DNA of 64,000 bases from VAZQ01 sp963840535 (GTDB lineage: Bacteria; Pseudomonadota; Alphaproteobacteria; Rhizobiales; Xanthobacteraceae): the NCBI GenBank assembly GCA_963840535.1, contig CAWIZJ010000043.1, forward strand, positions 124,001 through 188,000, given 5' to 3'. The notes beneath the pieces were generated by a model that saw only the letters and a program-made list of their open reading frames with translations, ran no database searches and had not been told where the DNA came from. Numbering within the stretch: the first letter of the stretch is position 1; the number at the start of each line of letters is the position of its first letter. Shown here piece after piece: positions 33,858 to 45,307 of this stretch. The translations under genes were made by a program, and so were the position numbers.

Positions 33858-34832
33858 TCAATTCGCAGTCGGGATGCCGGCCGTCCTGATCACCTTCGAC
33901 CACTTGGCGATCTCGCTTTTCACGCGCGCTTCGAACGCGTCGGGAGTGCTTCCGACCGGATCGGCGCCTTCGCGCGCCATGCGCTCGCGCACCTCCGGCG
34001 TGTGGACGAAGCGGACCAATTCGCCGTTGATCTTGGCGATCGTGTCCTTCGGCGTCCCTGCCGGCGCGAACACGCCCTGCCACGAGCTGATCTCGTAGCC
34101 CGCAAAACCGCGCTCGCCGATGGTCGGCACCTCGGAGAGATAGGGCAGGCGCTGCTCGGTGGTGACCGCGATCGCCCGCAGTTTTCCGGCTTTGACATGC
34201 TGCAGGACTGCCGGGACCAGGGCGAAATAGATCTTCACGTGTCCTCCCAGGAAGGCGTTCATTGCCTCGGCGTTGCCCTTGAACGGGAGGTGGACCAGGT
34301 CGATTGCGGCCATGGACTTGAACATCTCGGCGGCCAGATGCGGCGAGGTGCCGACGCCGGAGGAGGCGAAGTCCCAGCCGCCCGGCCTCGACTTCGCCAT
34401 CGCGATGAATTCCTCGAGATTGGTGGCGGGCACCGACGGATGGACCACCAGAACGAGCGGGAGCGAGGCGAGCTCGGTGATCGGGGCAAAATCCCTGATC
34501 GGGTCGAACGGCAGCTTCTGAATGGCCGCGGTGATCGCGAAGCTGATGGTGGTGACCAGCAGCGTGTGACCGTCGGGCGGTGCCTTGGCGACCACCTGGT
34601 GCCCGATGGTGCTGCCGGCGCCGGGGCGGTTGCTGACGATCACGGTCTGCGACCAAACCTCCGAGAAGCGCTGCGCAATGAGCCGGGCGATGTTGTCGGT
34701 GGTGCCGCCGGCGACGAACGGGACCACGATGTCGATCTGCTTGCGCGGATAGTCCTGCGCCGCGGCCGTCAATGCCGTTGCGAACACGATCGTCGACACG
34801 ACAGCGGCGACGGACGTCGAAGGATTGCGCAT
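33858..34832 (-). CDS. Bug/TctC family tripartite tricarboxylate transporter receptor (324 aa)
   Basis: An intact receptor with a signal peptide (MRNPSTSVAAVVSTIVFATA, cleaved near AAAQD). The body reads YPRKQIDIVVPFVAGGTTDN, VIVSNRPGAGSTIGHQVVAK, PPDGHTLLVTTIS, FASSGVGTSPHLAAEMFKSM and PTIGERGFAGYEISSWQGVF, the standard Bug pattern. ATG 34832 is chosen; the open frame extends upstream into a broken TauD gene. No TctAB membrane genes are present. The ligand, probably a carboxylate, cannot be predicted. Confidence 0.93.
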   Translation of the reverse strand: MRNPSTSVAAVVSTIVFATALTAAAQDYPRKQIDIVVPFVAGGTTDNIARLIAQRFSEVWSQTVIVSNRPGAGSTIGHQVVAKAPPDGHTLLVTTISFAITAAIQKLPFDPIRDFAPITELASLPLVLVVHPSVPATNLEEFIAMAKSRPGGWDFASSGVGTSPHLAAEMFKSMAAIDLVHLPFKGNAEAMNAFLGGHVKIYFALVPAVLQHVKAGKLRAIAVTTEQRLPYLSEVPTIGERGFAGYEISSWQGVFAPAGTPKDTIAKINGELVRFVHTPEVRERMAREGADPVGSTPDAFEARVKSEIAKWSKVIRTAGIPTAN

Positions 34833-34906
34833 TCGGATGTCCTCCGGTCGCGGTACCCATTTGCGCCGGCACCCGAGCCGTAGCGACGGCGCCCTCATGC
34901 GGATCA

Positions 34907-35144
34907 ATACGGCCGCACCGTCCCTTTCACGGTGGTGCGCAGCATCAGCCGGCGCTCGGTGGAGGGAAATCGGTGCGCGCGTGCGACGAGCAGCGATTGT
35001 CCCAGTGCGGAGATCACCCACCCGCCAGACGTGCTCGTAGACGAATTCCCGCTTCTCGGCGTGGTCGAATACGGCATCGAGCAGTGGGGCGCTCTCCGCT
35101 TGCGCCATGTCGACGATGCCGACGGTCCCGGTCACGACGCCCAT
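34907..35144 (-). pseudogene. C-terminal remnant of a TauD/TfdA family dioxygenase
   Basis: About 80 codons remain of an Fe(II)/2-oxoglutarate dioxygenase. One frame reads APLLDAVFDHAEKREFVYEH, then VWRVGDL. A second frame reads WDNRCSSHARTDFP, the region with the distal His and the Arg near the 2-oxoglutarate site. A third frame reads ERRLMLRTTVKGTVRPY and ends at 34907. Two frameshifts and loss of about 200 N-terminal residues show decay. It lies upstream of the intact Bug gene, a common pairing for uptake and oxidation of organic acids or sulfonates. Confidence 0.75.
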
Positions 35145-35149
35145 GACGG

Positions 35150-35449
35150 CTATGGCTGCTCCGCCGCGGCCGGCGCGTGGTGCACGCGCTTGCCGTGCTC
35201 GATCTCACCGCTCGCCAGGGCCGCGAGAATCTTTTCAACCAGCCGGCGTGCGGATTCGGCGCTGAGCTCGACCGCGACCCGCTCACGCCCGCCGTCAGCC
35301 TCGTTGATGAAATCGATGCCGAGCGCATGGTCGAGCTGCGCGTGATAGGGATGGTCGTAATAGACATTGGCGGTGTCGATCCGCATCCAGCCGTTGGCGC
35401 CCTTGGCGCTGCCATGGAGCGTGGCCTTCTCGACGATGTAAGAGCACAT
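35150..35449 (-). CDS. DUF6295-like small protein (99 aa)
   Basis: The sequence MCSYIVEKATLHGSAKGANG, then WMRIDTANVYYDHPYHAQLD and FINEADGGRERVAVELSAES, resembles a small uncharacterised family that is often found next to dienelactone hydrolases, as here (35465-36235). The conserved YYDHP..A..DH block is notable and could bind metal. The C-terminus is low-complexity. The start ATG 35449 follows aggagatc. It is likely cotranscribed with the hydrolase upstream (15-base gap). Confidence 0.75.
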   Translation of the reverse strand: MCSYIVEKATLHGSAKGANGWMRIDTANVYYDHPYHAQLDHALGIDFINEADGGRERVAVELSAESARRLVEKILAALASGEIEHGKRVHHAPAAAEQP

Positions 35450-35464
35450 GGATGATCTCCTGTT

Positions 35465-36235
35465 TCAGGCGGCGCGCGCCACCGCCGGGGTGGCGAGGTG
35501 CCTGTGGAAGAACTCGAACACCTTGCCCCAGCCGTCGAGCGCCTGCTCCGGCCGATAGGCGATGCGCGCGGCATTGAAGAAGGCGTGGCCGGCGCCATCG
35601 TAGCGGTGGAACTCGAAGCTCTTGCCGAGCTTCCGGAGCACCGCTTCGGTACGGTTCACCTGGTCGCGGTTCGGATTCTCGTCGTCGTTGCCGAACAGCC
35701 CGAGCAAGGGGCAGCTCATTTTCTCGGTCAGATCGATCGGCGCGATCGGCCGCTTGGCGTTGAGCTGCTTGGGGTCGTCAACGATGACGTTGCCACCCCA
35801 GCAATCGACGGTCGCATCGACGCCGGCAACGGTGCAGGCGGCGAGGTAGGCATGGCGCCCGCCGGAGCAGAAGCCGATCACGCCCACCTTGCCGTTCGAA
35901 TAGGGCTGGGCGCGCAGGAACGCCATGGCACCGGCGACGTCGCCCATGACCTGCGCGTCGGCGACACCGCCCGCGGCCCGCACGCGGGCACCGACGTCAT
36001 CCGGGCTGCCGGGACCCTCGCGGAAATAGAGGTGCGGAGAGATGGTGGCAAAGCCGCGATAGGCCAGCGTGCGGGTCGCCTCCTTGATCCACCAGTCCCA
36101 GCCCGGCATGTGGTGGATCAGGACGATCCCGGGCCATGGCCCGCCACCGAGCGGGCGCGCGTAGTAGGCTTCACCGACGCCGTCGTTGTGCCCGGCAAAG
36201 GCGACGGTCTCGGCGAGCATGCTTTCGTAAGTCAT
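35465..36235 (-). CDS. Dienelactone hydrolase family protein (256 aa)
   Basis: This is an alpha/beta hydrolase of the dienelactone hydrolase type, acting on cyclic or activated esters. The nucleophile is Cys in VGVIGFCSGGRHAYLAA. Other landmarks are VLIHHMPGWDWWIKEATRTL, the acidic residue in LLGLFGNDDENPNRDQVNRT and the final His in YDGAGHAFFNAARIAYRPEQ. ATG 36235 (MTYESMLAETVAFAGHNDG) is chosen; a start at 36256 adds a few residues. It precedes the DUF6295-like gene. The natural substrate is unknown. Confidence 0.9.
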   Translation of the reverse strand: MTYESMLAETVAFAGHNDGVGEAYYARPLGGGPWPGIVLIHHMPGWDWWIKEATRTLAYRGFATISPHLYFREGPGSPDDVGARVRAAGGVADAQVMGDVAGAMAFLRAQPYSNGKVGVIGFCSGGRHAYLAACTVAGVDATVDCWGGNVIVDDPKQLNAKRPIAPIDLTEKMSCPLLGLFGNDDENPNRDQVNRTEAVLRKLGKSFEFHRYDGAGHAFFNAARIAYRPEQALDGWGKVFEFFHRHLATPAVARAA

Positions 36236-36277
36236 GGGTGGCCACCCTCCGTTCACTCCGCTCCGGCTCGCGACCGA

Positions 36278-36655
36278 TCAGTTCGCACACTTGTGAAGCA
36301 CGGCCTTGTAGGTGTTGTCCTGGTCCGCGAAGTCGAGCGTATCGTCCGGCTTCATGGTGAAGTTGACGTCTCCGAGCATCGAGGCTCCGCCCGGACCCCT
36401 GCACTCGACCTGCGCGGAGATCCGGTTGCCGTCGCGCTTGCGTCCCTGGATCAGGCACAGGCCCAGGATCGGCGAATCGATGTCGCGGGCCGTGATCTTC
36501 ACGCGCAGGACGCCGGCATCGGCTTCCGCGCACGGCTTGTTTTCCGTATAGGTGCCGACGATCGGAAAGTCGTCCTCGGCCCGCAGCCCGATCACCACGC
36601 TTCCCAACGTTGCGAACATGACCATGCCCACAATTCCAATTCCAGGCCTGAGCAC
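36278..36655 (-). CDS. Hypothetical exported protein (125 aa)
   Basis: GTG 36655 opens a signal peptide (VLRPGIGIVGMVMFATLGSV). The mature part reads EDDFPIVGTYTENKPCAEAD, then VLRVKITARDIDSPILGLCL, QVECRGPGGASMLGDVNFTM and NTYKAVLHKCAN. Four Cys in the mature region suggest two disulfides. No family is recognised, although the compact beta-rich pattern resembles small lipocalin-like periplasmic proteins. A start at ATG 36625 is possible. Confidence 0.65.
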   Translation of the reverse strand: MLRPGIGIVGMVMFATLGSVVIGLRAEDDFPIVGTYTENKPCAEADAGVLRVKITARDIDSPILGLCLIQGRKRDGNRISAQVECRGPGGASMLGDVNFTMKPDDTLDFADQDNTYKAVLHKCAN

Positions 36656-36848
36656 TTTGCGCCCTCCCGCGCGACGACGTGACCGATCCGAGCCGTGCAC
36701 GCTCTCAAGAATGTCGGTCGAGCGGCCTCTCGTCAATTCGAGCACCGGCTCCCGGTCGGCTCCCGGCACGGAGCAGGGGACGCGGTATACCGACTATTGC
36801 ACCGACCGTGCGACCCATAGAATGAATGGCCTGCGTTGAAGGGAGCCG

Positions 36849-37943
36849 ATGGCCAAGCTCGTCTCCATTCCGGTTTACGACGCCGGCGAGGGTGGGCCGG
36901 TCCGGCACGCCATCGATGGGAGCGCGCGCGCGCGTGCTCTGCGCGACGATTGCCTCGCTTGGCTGCCGCCGCCGCTGCGCAGCCTGCTTCCGGTCATGGA
37001 TGCACTCACGCGCCGGTGGCTCCGGCGCTCGCGCTCCCCCTACGTGGCTGACGTGGAAGCGATCGCCGCGCAGCTCGGCTTTGCCGGCATTTGGTTCCTC
37101 AACGGCTCCTACGCCTGGAGCTGTACCGCGGCGGCGCGCGACGAGCACGGATCGCCCTGGCTCGCGCGCACGCTCGATTGGCCGTTTCCCGGGCTGGGGC
37201 GCGGTGTCGAGGTCGTGCGCATGCGCGGCGCTGCCGGTGATTTTCTCAACGTCACCTGGCCGGGCTATGTGGGGACGCTCACCGCGTCCGCGCCGGGACG
37301 TTTCGCGGCGGCCATCAATCAGGCTCCGCTCCGGCGCCGGACCCGCAAGCCGTGGCTGCGGCCCTTCGATCTTGCCGCCAACGCCGTGCACACGTGGCCG
37401 GACCGCTCCTGCCCGCCCGACCACCTGTTGCGCAACGTATTCGAGACCTGCCGCGATTTCGGCGACGCCAGGCATCGGCTGCAGACCGAGCCGATCGCGC
37501 GGCCGGCGATCTTCACGCTGGTCGGATGCGAGCGCGGCGAACGCTGCCTGATCGAGCGGACCGAAGCCGATTTCGCGAGCCACAGCGAGGACACGGCGGC
37601 GGCCAACGACTGGCTGCACGGCACCGAGCGTTGGGAAGCGCGGGTCGGCACCCGGCATCTGCTGACGCGGTCGTTCGAGGAAGCCGCCGAGCGCAGCCGC
37701 GCGCGGCGCGCGGCGTTGTGGTCGTGGCCGCGACCGTTCTCGCAGGGGAGCTTCGCCTGGGTGACGCCGCCGGTTCTCAATCCGTACACGCGCATCGCGG
37801 TGGAGATGTGCCCCGGCGAGCGGAGGTTGCGGATCATCGGCTACGAGCTGGCGCGGAACGCCGAATTGCCGGACCCGGTGACACAGGTCCGCGAGCTTTC
37901 GGATACGGCGCCTGCCAACGTTTCCCAAACAAAACGGTCGTGA
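36849..37943 (+). CDS. Cys N-terminal-nucleophile hydrolase candidate (NAAA/ceramidase-like, 364 aa)
   Basis: The stretch SYAWSCTAAARDEHGSPWLA, followed by RTLDWPFPGL, matches the Cys nucleophile and R-x-L-D-W loop of the linear amide C-N hydrolase / acid-ceramidase-like Ntn group. YVGTLTASAPGRFAAAINQA is the next typical strand pair. In such enzymes the Cys becomes N-terminal by self-cleavage; here it is near residue 92, as in the NAAA group. Substrate may be a lipid amide or acyl-amino acid. The start ATG 36849 follows aagggagccg. It stands alone. Confidence 0.75.
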   Translation: MAKLVSIPVYDAGEGGPVRHAIDGSARARALRDDCLAWLPPPLRSLLPVMDALTRRWLRRSRSPYVADVEAIAAQLGFAGIWFLNGSYAWSCTAAARDEHGSPWLARTLDWPFPGLGRGVEVVRMRGAAGDFLNVTWPGYVGTLTASAPGRFAAAINQAPLRRRTRKPWLRPFDLAANAVHTWPDRSCPPDHLLRNVFETCRDFGDARHRLQTEPIARPAIFTLVGCERGERCLIERTEADFASHSEDTAAANDWLHGTERWEARVGTRHLLTRSFEEAAERSRARRAALWSWPRPFSQGSFAWVTPPVLNPYTRIAVEMCPGERRLRIIGYELARNAELPDPVTQVRELSDTAPANVSQTKRS

Positions 37944-38015
37944 GGACGCGGCGCCCTGCCCCTCTCCTGGACGAGGGACATCGGCTATGCTTCTTCGTCG
38001 AGGCACCGGGGGGCC

Positions 38016-38339
38016 ATGCGCAGGCTGGCGGTCATTACTGCGGCTCTTGGAATGGTGACGTCGGCATGCGGGCGCCTCGACGCCATGCCGCTCGCGACAG
38101 CGGGCACGGTGCGCGCCGATACGGCGGCGCTTCTCCAGAAGGCTCAGCACTTTCATCTCGGCCGGCCGTATTGCTGGTACCCGTACGGTTGGGCAGGTCC
38201 CGGCTGGTACTGGTGCGGCTTCGGCACGCACGTGGGCATCGGCTGGGGCGGGGCCTACGGCTGGAACCGGTGGGTGGTGCCGCGCAATTATCGCATGGTG
38301 CGCGCGGTGCCCGGCCACCGCTTCCGGCGCTACCGCTGA
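38016..38339 (+). CDS. Secreted Trp/Gly/Tyr-rich small protein (hypothetical, 107 aa)
   Basis: A signal peptide with a possible lipobox-like TSACG opens the protein (MRRLAVITAALGMVTSACGR), suggesting a lipoprotein. The mature part is rich in aromatic residues and Gly: GRPYCWYPYGWAGPGWYWCG, then GTHVGIGWGGAYGWNRWVVP. Many Rhizobiales encode such small YGGW-rich exported proteins of unknown role. It overlaps the convergent DUF2189 gene by ten bases. Confidence 0.65.
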   Translation: MRRLAVITAALGMVTSACGRLDAMPLATAGTVRADTAALLQKAQHFHLGRPYCWYPYGWAGPGWYWCGFGTHVGIGWGGAYGWNRWVVPRNYRMVRAVPGHRFRRYR

Positions 38340-39253
38340 TCGCCCTCCGTCGAGCGTGGTCCGGCAGGGGTGCTCTCGCCCGCAAACAAGGCCGCGGGAA
38401 ATTGTGCTGCATAACGCCGGCGCCTGGACGGGCGGAGGTATTGCTGGCGAGGTTTCGAATCGGGCGCGACCACCTTGCGATAGAGATGCCAGGTGGAATG
38501 GCCCAATACCGGCACCACAACGGCGAGGCCGAGGAGCAACGGCAGCGAGCCGATCGCCAGCAGCGCCGCGACGATCATTCCCCACACCGCCATGGTCAGC
38601 GGGTTCGCGGCAACCACCCGCACCGAGGTCAGCACCGCCTCGACTGCTCCGACGTCGCGGTCGAGCAGCAACGGAAACGAGACCACGCTGATGGTGAGCA
38701 CCAGCACCGCGAACAGGAAACCCACGGCGTTGCCGACGACGATGAGCGACCAGCCGGCCGGCGTGGTCAAGACCCGGTTGACGAAATCCGGGATCGATGC
38801 GGCCGGCTCGTAGCCGAAATGCGCCACGTAGATTGCTTGCGCGACGGCGATCCAGATCGCGAAGATCAGCAGCAGCAGCAGGGCGAGCATGGCGATCGCG
38901 CCGCGGGACGGGGAATGAAAGACGTCGAAGGCATCTTCCCACGAGACTTCGAGATCCTGTTCGCGCCGCCGGCTCAACTCGTAGAAACCGATCGCTGCGA
39001 ACGGGCCAACCAATGCAAAGCCCGCTGCCAGCGGGAACAACAGCGACAAGATGTCGTAGCCCAGAAGCAGTCGCGCGAGGACCAGCCCGACGATCGGATA
39101 GATCAGGCAGAGGAACACCGCGTGGGTCGGCATCGCCGCGAAATCGGCGACGCCGCGCGCGAGCGCGTCCCCAACGTCCGCCATCCCGATGCGCCGGACC
39201 CTCGGGCGGCTGTGGATCGATTCAGCTCCCATCAAGGCATGTACGAGCGCCAT
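38330..39253 (-). CDS. DUF2189 domain-containing integral membrane protein
   Basis: About six membrane helices, in pairs, characterise DUF2189. The N-terminus has RPRVRRIGMADVGDALARGV, then the first hairpin FLCLIYPIVGLVLARLLLGY and FPLAAGFALVGPFAAIGFYE, and LSRRREQDLEVSWEDAF, a typical cytoplasmic loop. Helices continue to LGHSTWHLYRKVVAPD near the end, followed by a basic and then Pro/Ser-rich tail. The role is not known; the family has often been linked to cytochrome oxidase or cbb3-type neighbourhoods, but none is here. ATG 39253 or 39259 may start it. Confidence 0.9.
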   Translation of the reverse strand: MALVHALMGAESIHSRPRVRRIGMADVGDALARGVADFAAMPTHAVFLCLIYPIVGLVLARLLLGYDILSLLFPLAAGFALVGPFAAIGFYELSRRREQDLEVSWEDAFDVFHSPSRGAIAMLALLLLLIFAIWIAVAQAIYVAHFGYEPAASIPDFVNRVLTTPAGWSLIVVGNAVGFLFAVLVLTISVVSFPLLLDRDVGAVEAVLTSVRVVAANPLTMAVWGMIVAALLAIGSLPLLLGLAVVVPVLGHSTWHLYRKVVAPDSKPRQQYLRPSRRRRYAAQFPAALFAGESTPAGPRSTEGDQR

Positions 39254-39259
39254 GGTCAT

Positions 39260-39598
39260 CCTCCTCGAACCAGGAGCCGCGACGCAGGATTGACGGGGCC
39301 ATTGGTCACGCCGTGCCGCACGGCCAATCTGGTTTCATCTGCGTCGTGCGTTGGCCCTCCCGGCGGGTTGCGCTCGACTGTCCGCTCGTGTCGCTCGAGC
39401 TCGATGAGTCCGTGTTCGAGAGATGCGCGCGCCCTGGCCCATGGGGATCTGCTGCAGTCGGCGGCGGATACCTCATTCTGCCTCAGAATGCGTCCCTTGG
39501 CGATCCCATCGGCAGGACATCCTCAGGAGATCCCCGGTCTGTTGGCGCACCAGCAGGACGCCCTTATGATGCGGCACGTTGCTCGCAGGAGGCCGCCG
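39260..39598. other. Intergenic stretch upstream of the small membrane protein
   Basis: Nothing coding is visible. The last 15 bases hold the ribosome site gcaggagg for the gene at 39599. Confidence 0.4.
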
Positions 39599-39859
39599 AT
39601 GCCGCGTGACGTCACTCGCCGAGCGCAGGCCGCTCCCCTCATCAGCATGGTGGCGGTTGCGCTGGGTGCCGCGGCGCTCGGTGCCGTCGCGGTCGGCGCG
39701 CTCGCCATCGGCCGGCTCGCGGTCGCCAGGACGACGATCAAGAAGGCGCATTTCGGTAAGCTCGAGGTCGACGAGCTGACCGTGCGCCGGCTGCGTGTGC
39801 TCGAATACGACGATCCGTCGCGGGAAGCGGGAGCCGGCAGACGACAGCTGGGCACATGA
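39599..39859 (+). CDS. Small single-pass membrane protein (86 aa)
   Basis: The gene begins MPRDVTRRAQAAPLISMVAV and has one long hydrophobic segment (residues 13-45, ALGAAALGAVAVGALAIGRL). A cytoplasmic or periplasmic tail follows, KKAHFGKLEVDELTVRRLRV. The LEVDELTVRRLRV motif recurs in small uncharacterised Rhizobiales proteins. The ribosome site gcaggagg is eight bases upstream. Its stop overlaps the start of the MaoC gene (ATGA), so they are coupled. Confidence 0.7.
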   Translation: MPRDVTRRAQAAPLISMVAVALGAAALGAVAVGALAIGRLAVARTTIKKAHFGKLEVDELTVRRLRVLEYDDPSREAGAGRRQLGT

Positions 39860-40317
39860 CACAACTGGCCCTTCGCATTCTTTATTTCGAGGACCTGTCG
39901 GTCGGAATGACCGAGACGCTGTCCAAGACCATCGCGGCCTCCGACGTGGTCGGGTTCGCCCAACTCACCGGCGACCGCAACCCCATCCATCTGTCGGAGC
40001 ATTTCGCCGCCAAGACCCAGTTCGGAAGGCGGATCGCGCACGGTCTCTACACCGCCAGCCTGATCTCGGCGGTGCTGGGCACGCGCCTGCCGGGACCGGG
40101 CGCGATCTACATCTCGCAGACGCTCAATTTCCATGCCCCGGTCAAGCTCGGCGACCAGGTCGACGTCATCGTCACGGTCGCCGAGCTCATCCCCGAGCGT
40201 CAGCGTGCGCGCCTCGCCTGCATCTGCAAGGTTGCAGGCGAGATCGTGCTCGACGGCGAGGCGCTGGTGAAGGTGCCGTCCGCCGCCAAGTCGAAGCGGC
40301 CGTTGCCCCGGATTTGA
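39856..40317 (+). CDS. MaoC family (R)-specific enoyl-CoA hydratase-like protein (153 aa)
   Basis: Single-hotdog MaoC proteins hydrate enoyl-CoA; some (PhaJ) feed polyhydroxyalkanoate synthesis. The catalytic motif is FAQLTGDRNPIHLSEHFAAK, with Asp, Asn and His of the hydratase-2 pattern. FGRRIAHGLYTASLISAVLG, GAIYISQTLNFHAPVKLGD and VDVIVTVAELIPER complete the fold. The length is typical. The gene is coupled to the small membrane protein upstream. A PhaJ role would suit the phasin gene at 1655, but this is inference. Confidence 0.9.
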   Translation: MTQLALRILYFEDLSVGMTETLSKTIAASDVVGFAQLTGDRNPIHLSEHFAAKTQFGRRIAHGLYTASLISAVLGTRLPGPGAIYISQTLNFHAPVKLGDQVDVIVTVAELIPERQRARLACICKVAGEIVLDGEALVKVPSAAKSKRPLPRI

Positions 40318-40321
40318 ACGG

Positions 40322-41044
40322 TCACGAGGCCCGGCGCAGCGTCTCCTCGCGCAGCCCCTCGAGGATCGACAACGCGCGTTGCATCGAGAAATCGCGCGTC
40401 GCCTGATGAAAGGCCTTCGTATTCCACCGCATCATGTAGCCGTGCAGCACGCCCGGAAAGATATGCACCTCGACGTTCGCCATGCGCGCTGGAACGCCGC
40501 GGTAGGCATCGAGCACCTCGGCGGGGGCGGCATGGTCCTGGTCGCCCCAGATGATGGAGACCGGTGCCGTCACGCCGTCGAGCTCGGAGATGAAGTCGAG
40601 CATCCGCGTACCGTGACATGAGATGCCGGCATGGTAGCCCAGTCGCTTCGGCCCCAGGATCGCGTAGGGGCCGCCGTAGCAGAAGCCCATCGCCGCCGCG
40701 CGCCCGTTGAACTGCGGCAGTCGGCGCAGATGCGCGAGCGTATCCGCCATGTCGGCCTCGCCGGCCTTGATCTTCTCGAGCCGCGGCTGCGAGCGCTCGG
40801 ACGCACGCTTGTCGTCGCTTGCGAGCGGCCCCGGCAGCGAGCGCCAGAACAGGTCGGGCGCCGCCGCGATGTAGCCGTGCGCGGCGAACTCGTCGGCGAG
40901 ATCGCGGACGTCCTTGTCGACCCCGTGCACGGCGGAAGCCAGCACGATGGCCGGCGCCTTGCCGTCGGTCGCCGGCACGGCCAGGTAGCAGTCGAGCTCG
41001 CCGTCGCCCGCGCTGGAGCGGATCCTGATGGTGCTGCCCGCCAT
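40322..41044 (-). CDS. Dienelactone hydrolase family protein (240 aa)
   Basis: A second alpha/beta hydrolase of the dienelactone type, starting MAGSTIRIRSSAGDGELDCY. Features: VLASAVHGVDKDVRDLADEF, DLFWRSLPGPLAS, the nucleophile Cys in AAMGFCYGGPYAILG, VSIIWGDQDHAAPAEVLDAY (Asp) and VHIFPGVLHGYMMR (His). The Cys-Asp-His triad is complete. It is convergent with the MaoC gene and divergent from the alpha/beta hydrolase at 41238. Specificity unknown. Confidence 0.9.
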   Translation of the reverse strand: MAGSTIRIRSSAGDGELDCYLAVPATDGKAPAIVLASAVHGVDKDVRDLADEFAAHGYIAAAPDLFWRSLPGPLASDDKRASERSQPRLEKIKAGEADMADTLAHLRRLPQFNGRAAAMGFCYGGPYAILGPKRLGYHAGISCHGTRMLDFISELDGVTAPVSIIWGDQDHAAPAEVLDAYRGVPARMANVEVHIFPGVLHGYMMRWNTKAFHQATRDFSMQRALSILEGLREETLRRAS

Positions 41045-41237
41045 CGTGCGTCTCCTCTTCGGTTGATGGGTAGTCCGCCGGCGCGAGCGTAGACGAGCGG
41101 CGGTACATTGGGCAACAGCGCGCATCGAAGGACCGGTCCCGTGCCCATCGATGCTGCTGGCGCGGACGGGTTGTGGTCGGCAACGCCGTAGGCGATGATG
41201 GGGCACAAATCTCGATGTCCTGCAAAGGTGGCGCGCC

Positions 41238-42143
41238 GTGACGACAGCAACCGTCGATGCCAAGACGCATCAATTCGACGTGGACGATATCGAGTACGTT
41301 CGCCACGGCGACCAGCCGCTGCACGCCCGCGTGTTCAGGCCGCATGGCGAAGGGCCGTTCCCGGCCCTGGTCGAGGTGCATGGCGGCGCCTGGTGCATGA
41401 GCGATCGCACCACCGAGTGCCTGCGCCACCAGGCCATGGCGGGACACGGTATCGTGTCGATCGCGCTCGATTTCCGCTCGGGTGACCAAGCCCCTTATCC
41501 GGCCTCGGTCGCGGACATCAATTATGCGGTGCGCTGGGCGAAGCTCAATGCGCGTGCGCTCAAGACCCGTCCGGATCTCGTCGGCCTCTCCGGCCAGTCG
41601 AGCGGCGGGCACCTGGCCATGCTCGTCGCCATGCGGCCGCACGACCCCCGCTATTCCGCGGTCGCGCTGCCTCCCGGCTCTCCGGCGCATGATGCGAGCG
41701 TCCGTTGCGTCGTGATGTCGTGGCCGGTCATCAATCCGCTCAGCCGCTACCGTTTCGCCAAACGGGAGCTCGCCGGCGCCAATCCGCCGCAATGGCCGAA
41801 GTCCATCATCGCGCGTCACGACGCCTATTGGCGAAGCGAAGCCAATATGGCGGAGGGCAACCCGATGCTCGCCCTCGAACGGGGCGAAGCCGTGCGGACC
41901 CCGCCGGCCGTCTGGTACCAGGGCCGCGGCGACGGGCTGCACGACTACAAGGACGCGGAATCGGATTTCCCGGGCAACGAGCCGCAGCGTTTCGTCGCCG
42001 GCTACCGCAAGGCCGGCGGCGAGATCACGCTCGAGTATATCGACGCCGAGCGGCACAGCGGCCACTCGCCGGACCTGTCGAAGACCGGCGACATGTTCGA
42101 GCGCATGGTGGCGTTCGTAGGCCGGCACATCGCGGTTGAGTGA
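41238..42143 (+). CDS. Alpha/beta hydrolase (esterase/lipase-like, 301 aa)
   Basis: HSL-type hydrolase features are present: VEVHGGAWCMSDRTTECLRH (HGG oxyanion hole), the nucleophile elbow VGLSGQSSGGHLAMLVAM (GxSxG as G-Q-S-S-G), WYQGRGDGLHDYKDAE near the acidic residue, and the late His in ERHSGHSPDLSKTGD. The substrate is likely a short-chain ester. GTG 41238 is the start. The divergent spacing from the dienelactone hydrolase is 193 bases. Its end lies 20 bases from the uvrA stop, convergent. Confidence 0.88.
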   Translation: MTTATVDAKTHQFDVDDIEYVRHGDQPLHARVFRPHGEGPFPALVEVHGGAWCMSDRTTECLRHQAMAGHGIVSIALDFRSGDQAPYPASVADINYAVRWAKLNARALKTRPDLVGLSGQSSGGHLAMLVAMRPHDPRYSAVALPPGSPAHDASVRCVVMSWPVINPLSRYRFAKRELAGANPPQWPKSIIARHDAYWRSEANMAEGNPMLALERGEAVRTPPAVWYQGRGDGLHDYKDAESDFPGNEPQRFVAGYRKAGGEITLEYIDAERHSGHSPDLSKTGDMFERMVAFVGRHIAVE

Positions 42144-42162
42144 CGCTGCGCAGGCGTGGCGT

Positions 42163-45117
<2,955 letters not shown>

Positions 45118-45307
45118 GCGGTCAGCATGCGCAGTCATGACGGGCGCGCACCCCCAGGAAACGTAGTGAGAACGGGCTGCCTCTGCTAGTCCGCCTGCCG
45201 GCTGCCGCCATTCGGCCTCCTCCCGCTGTGGACAACGCCTGCGCCGGGGCGAAGGACCTGATCGTCGTTCCGCCTGACGCTGCGACGATCAGGACGCTAC
45301 GGTACCG

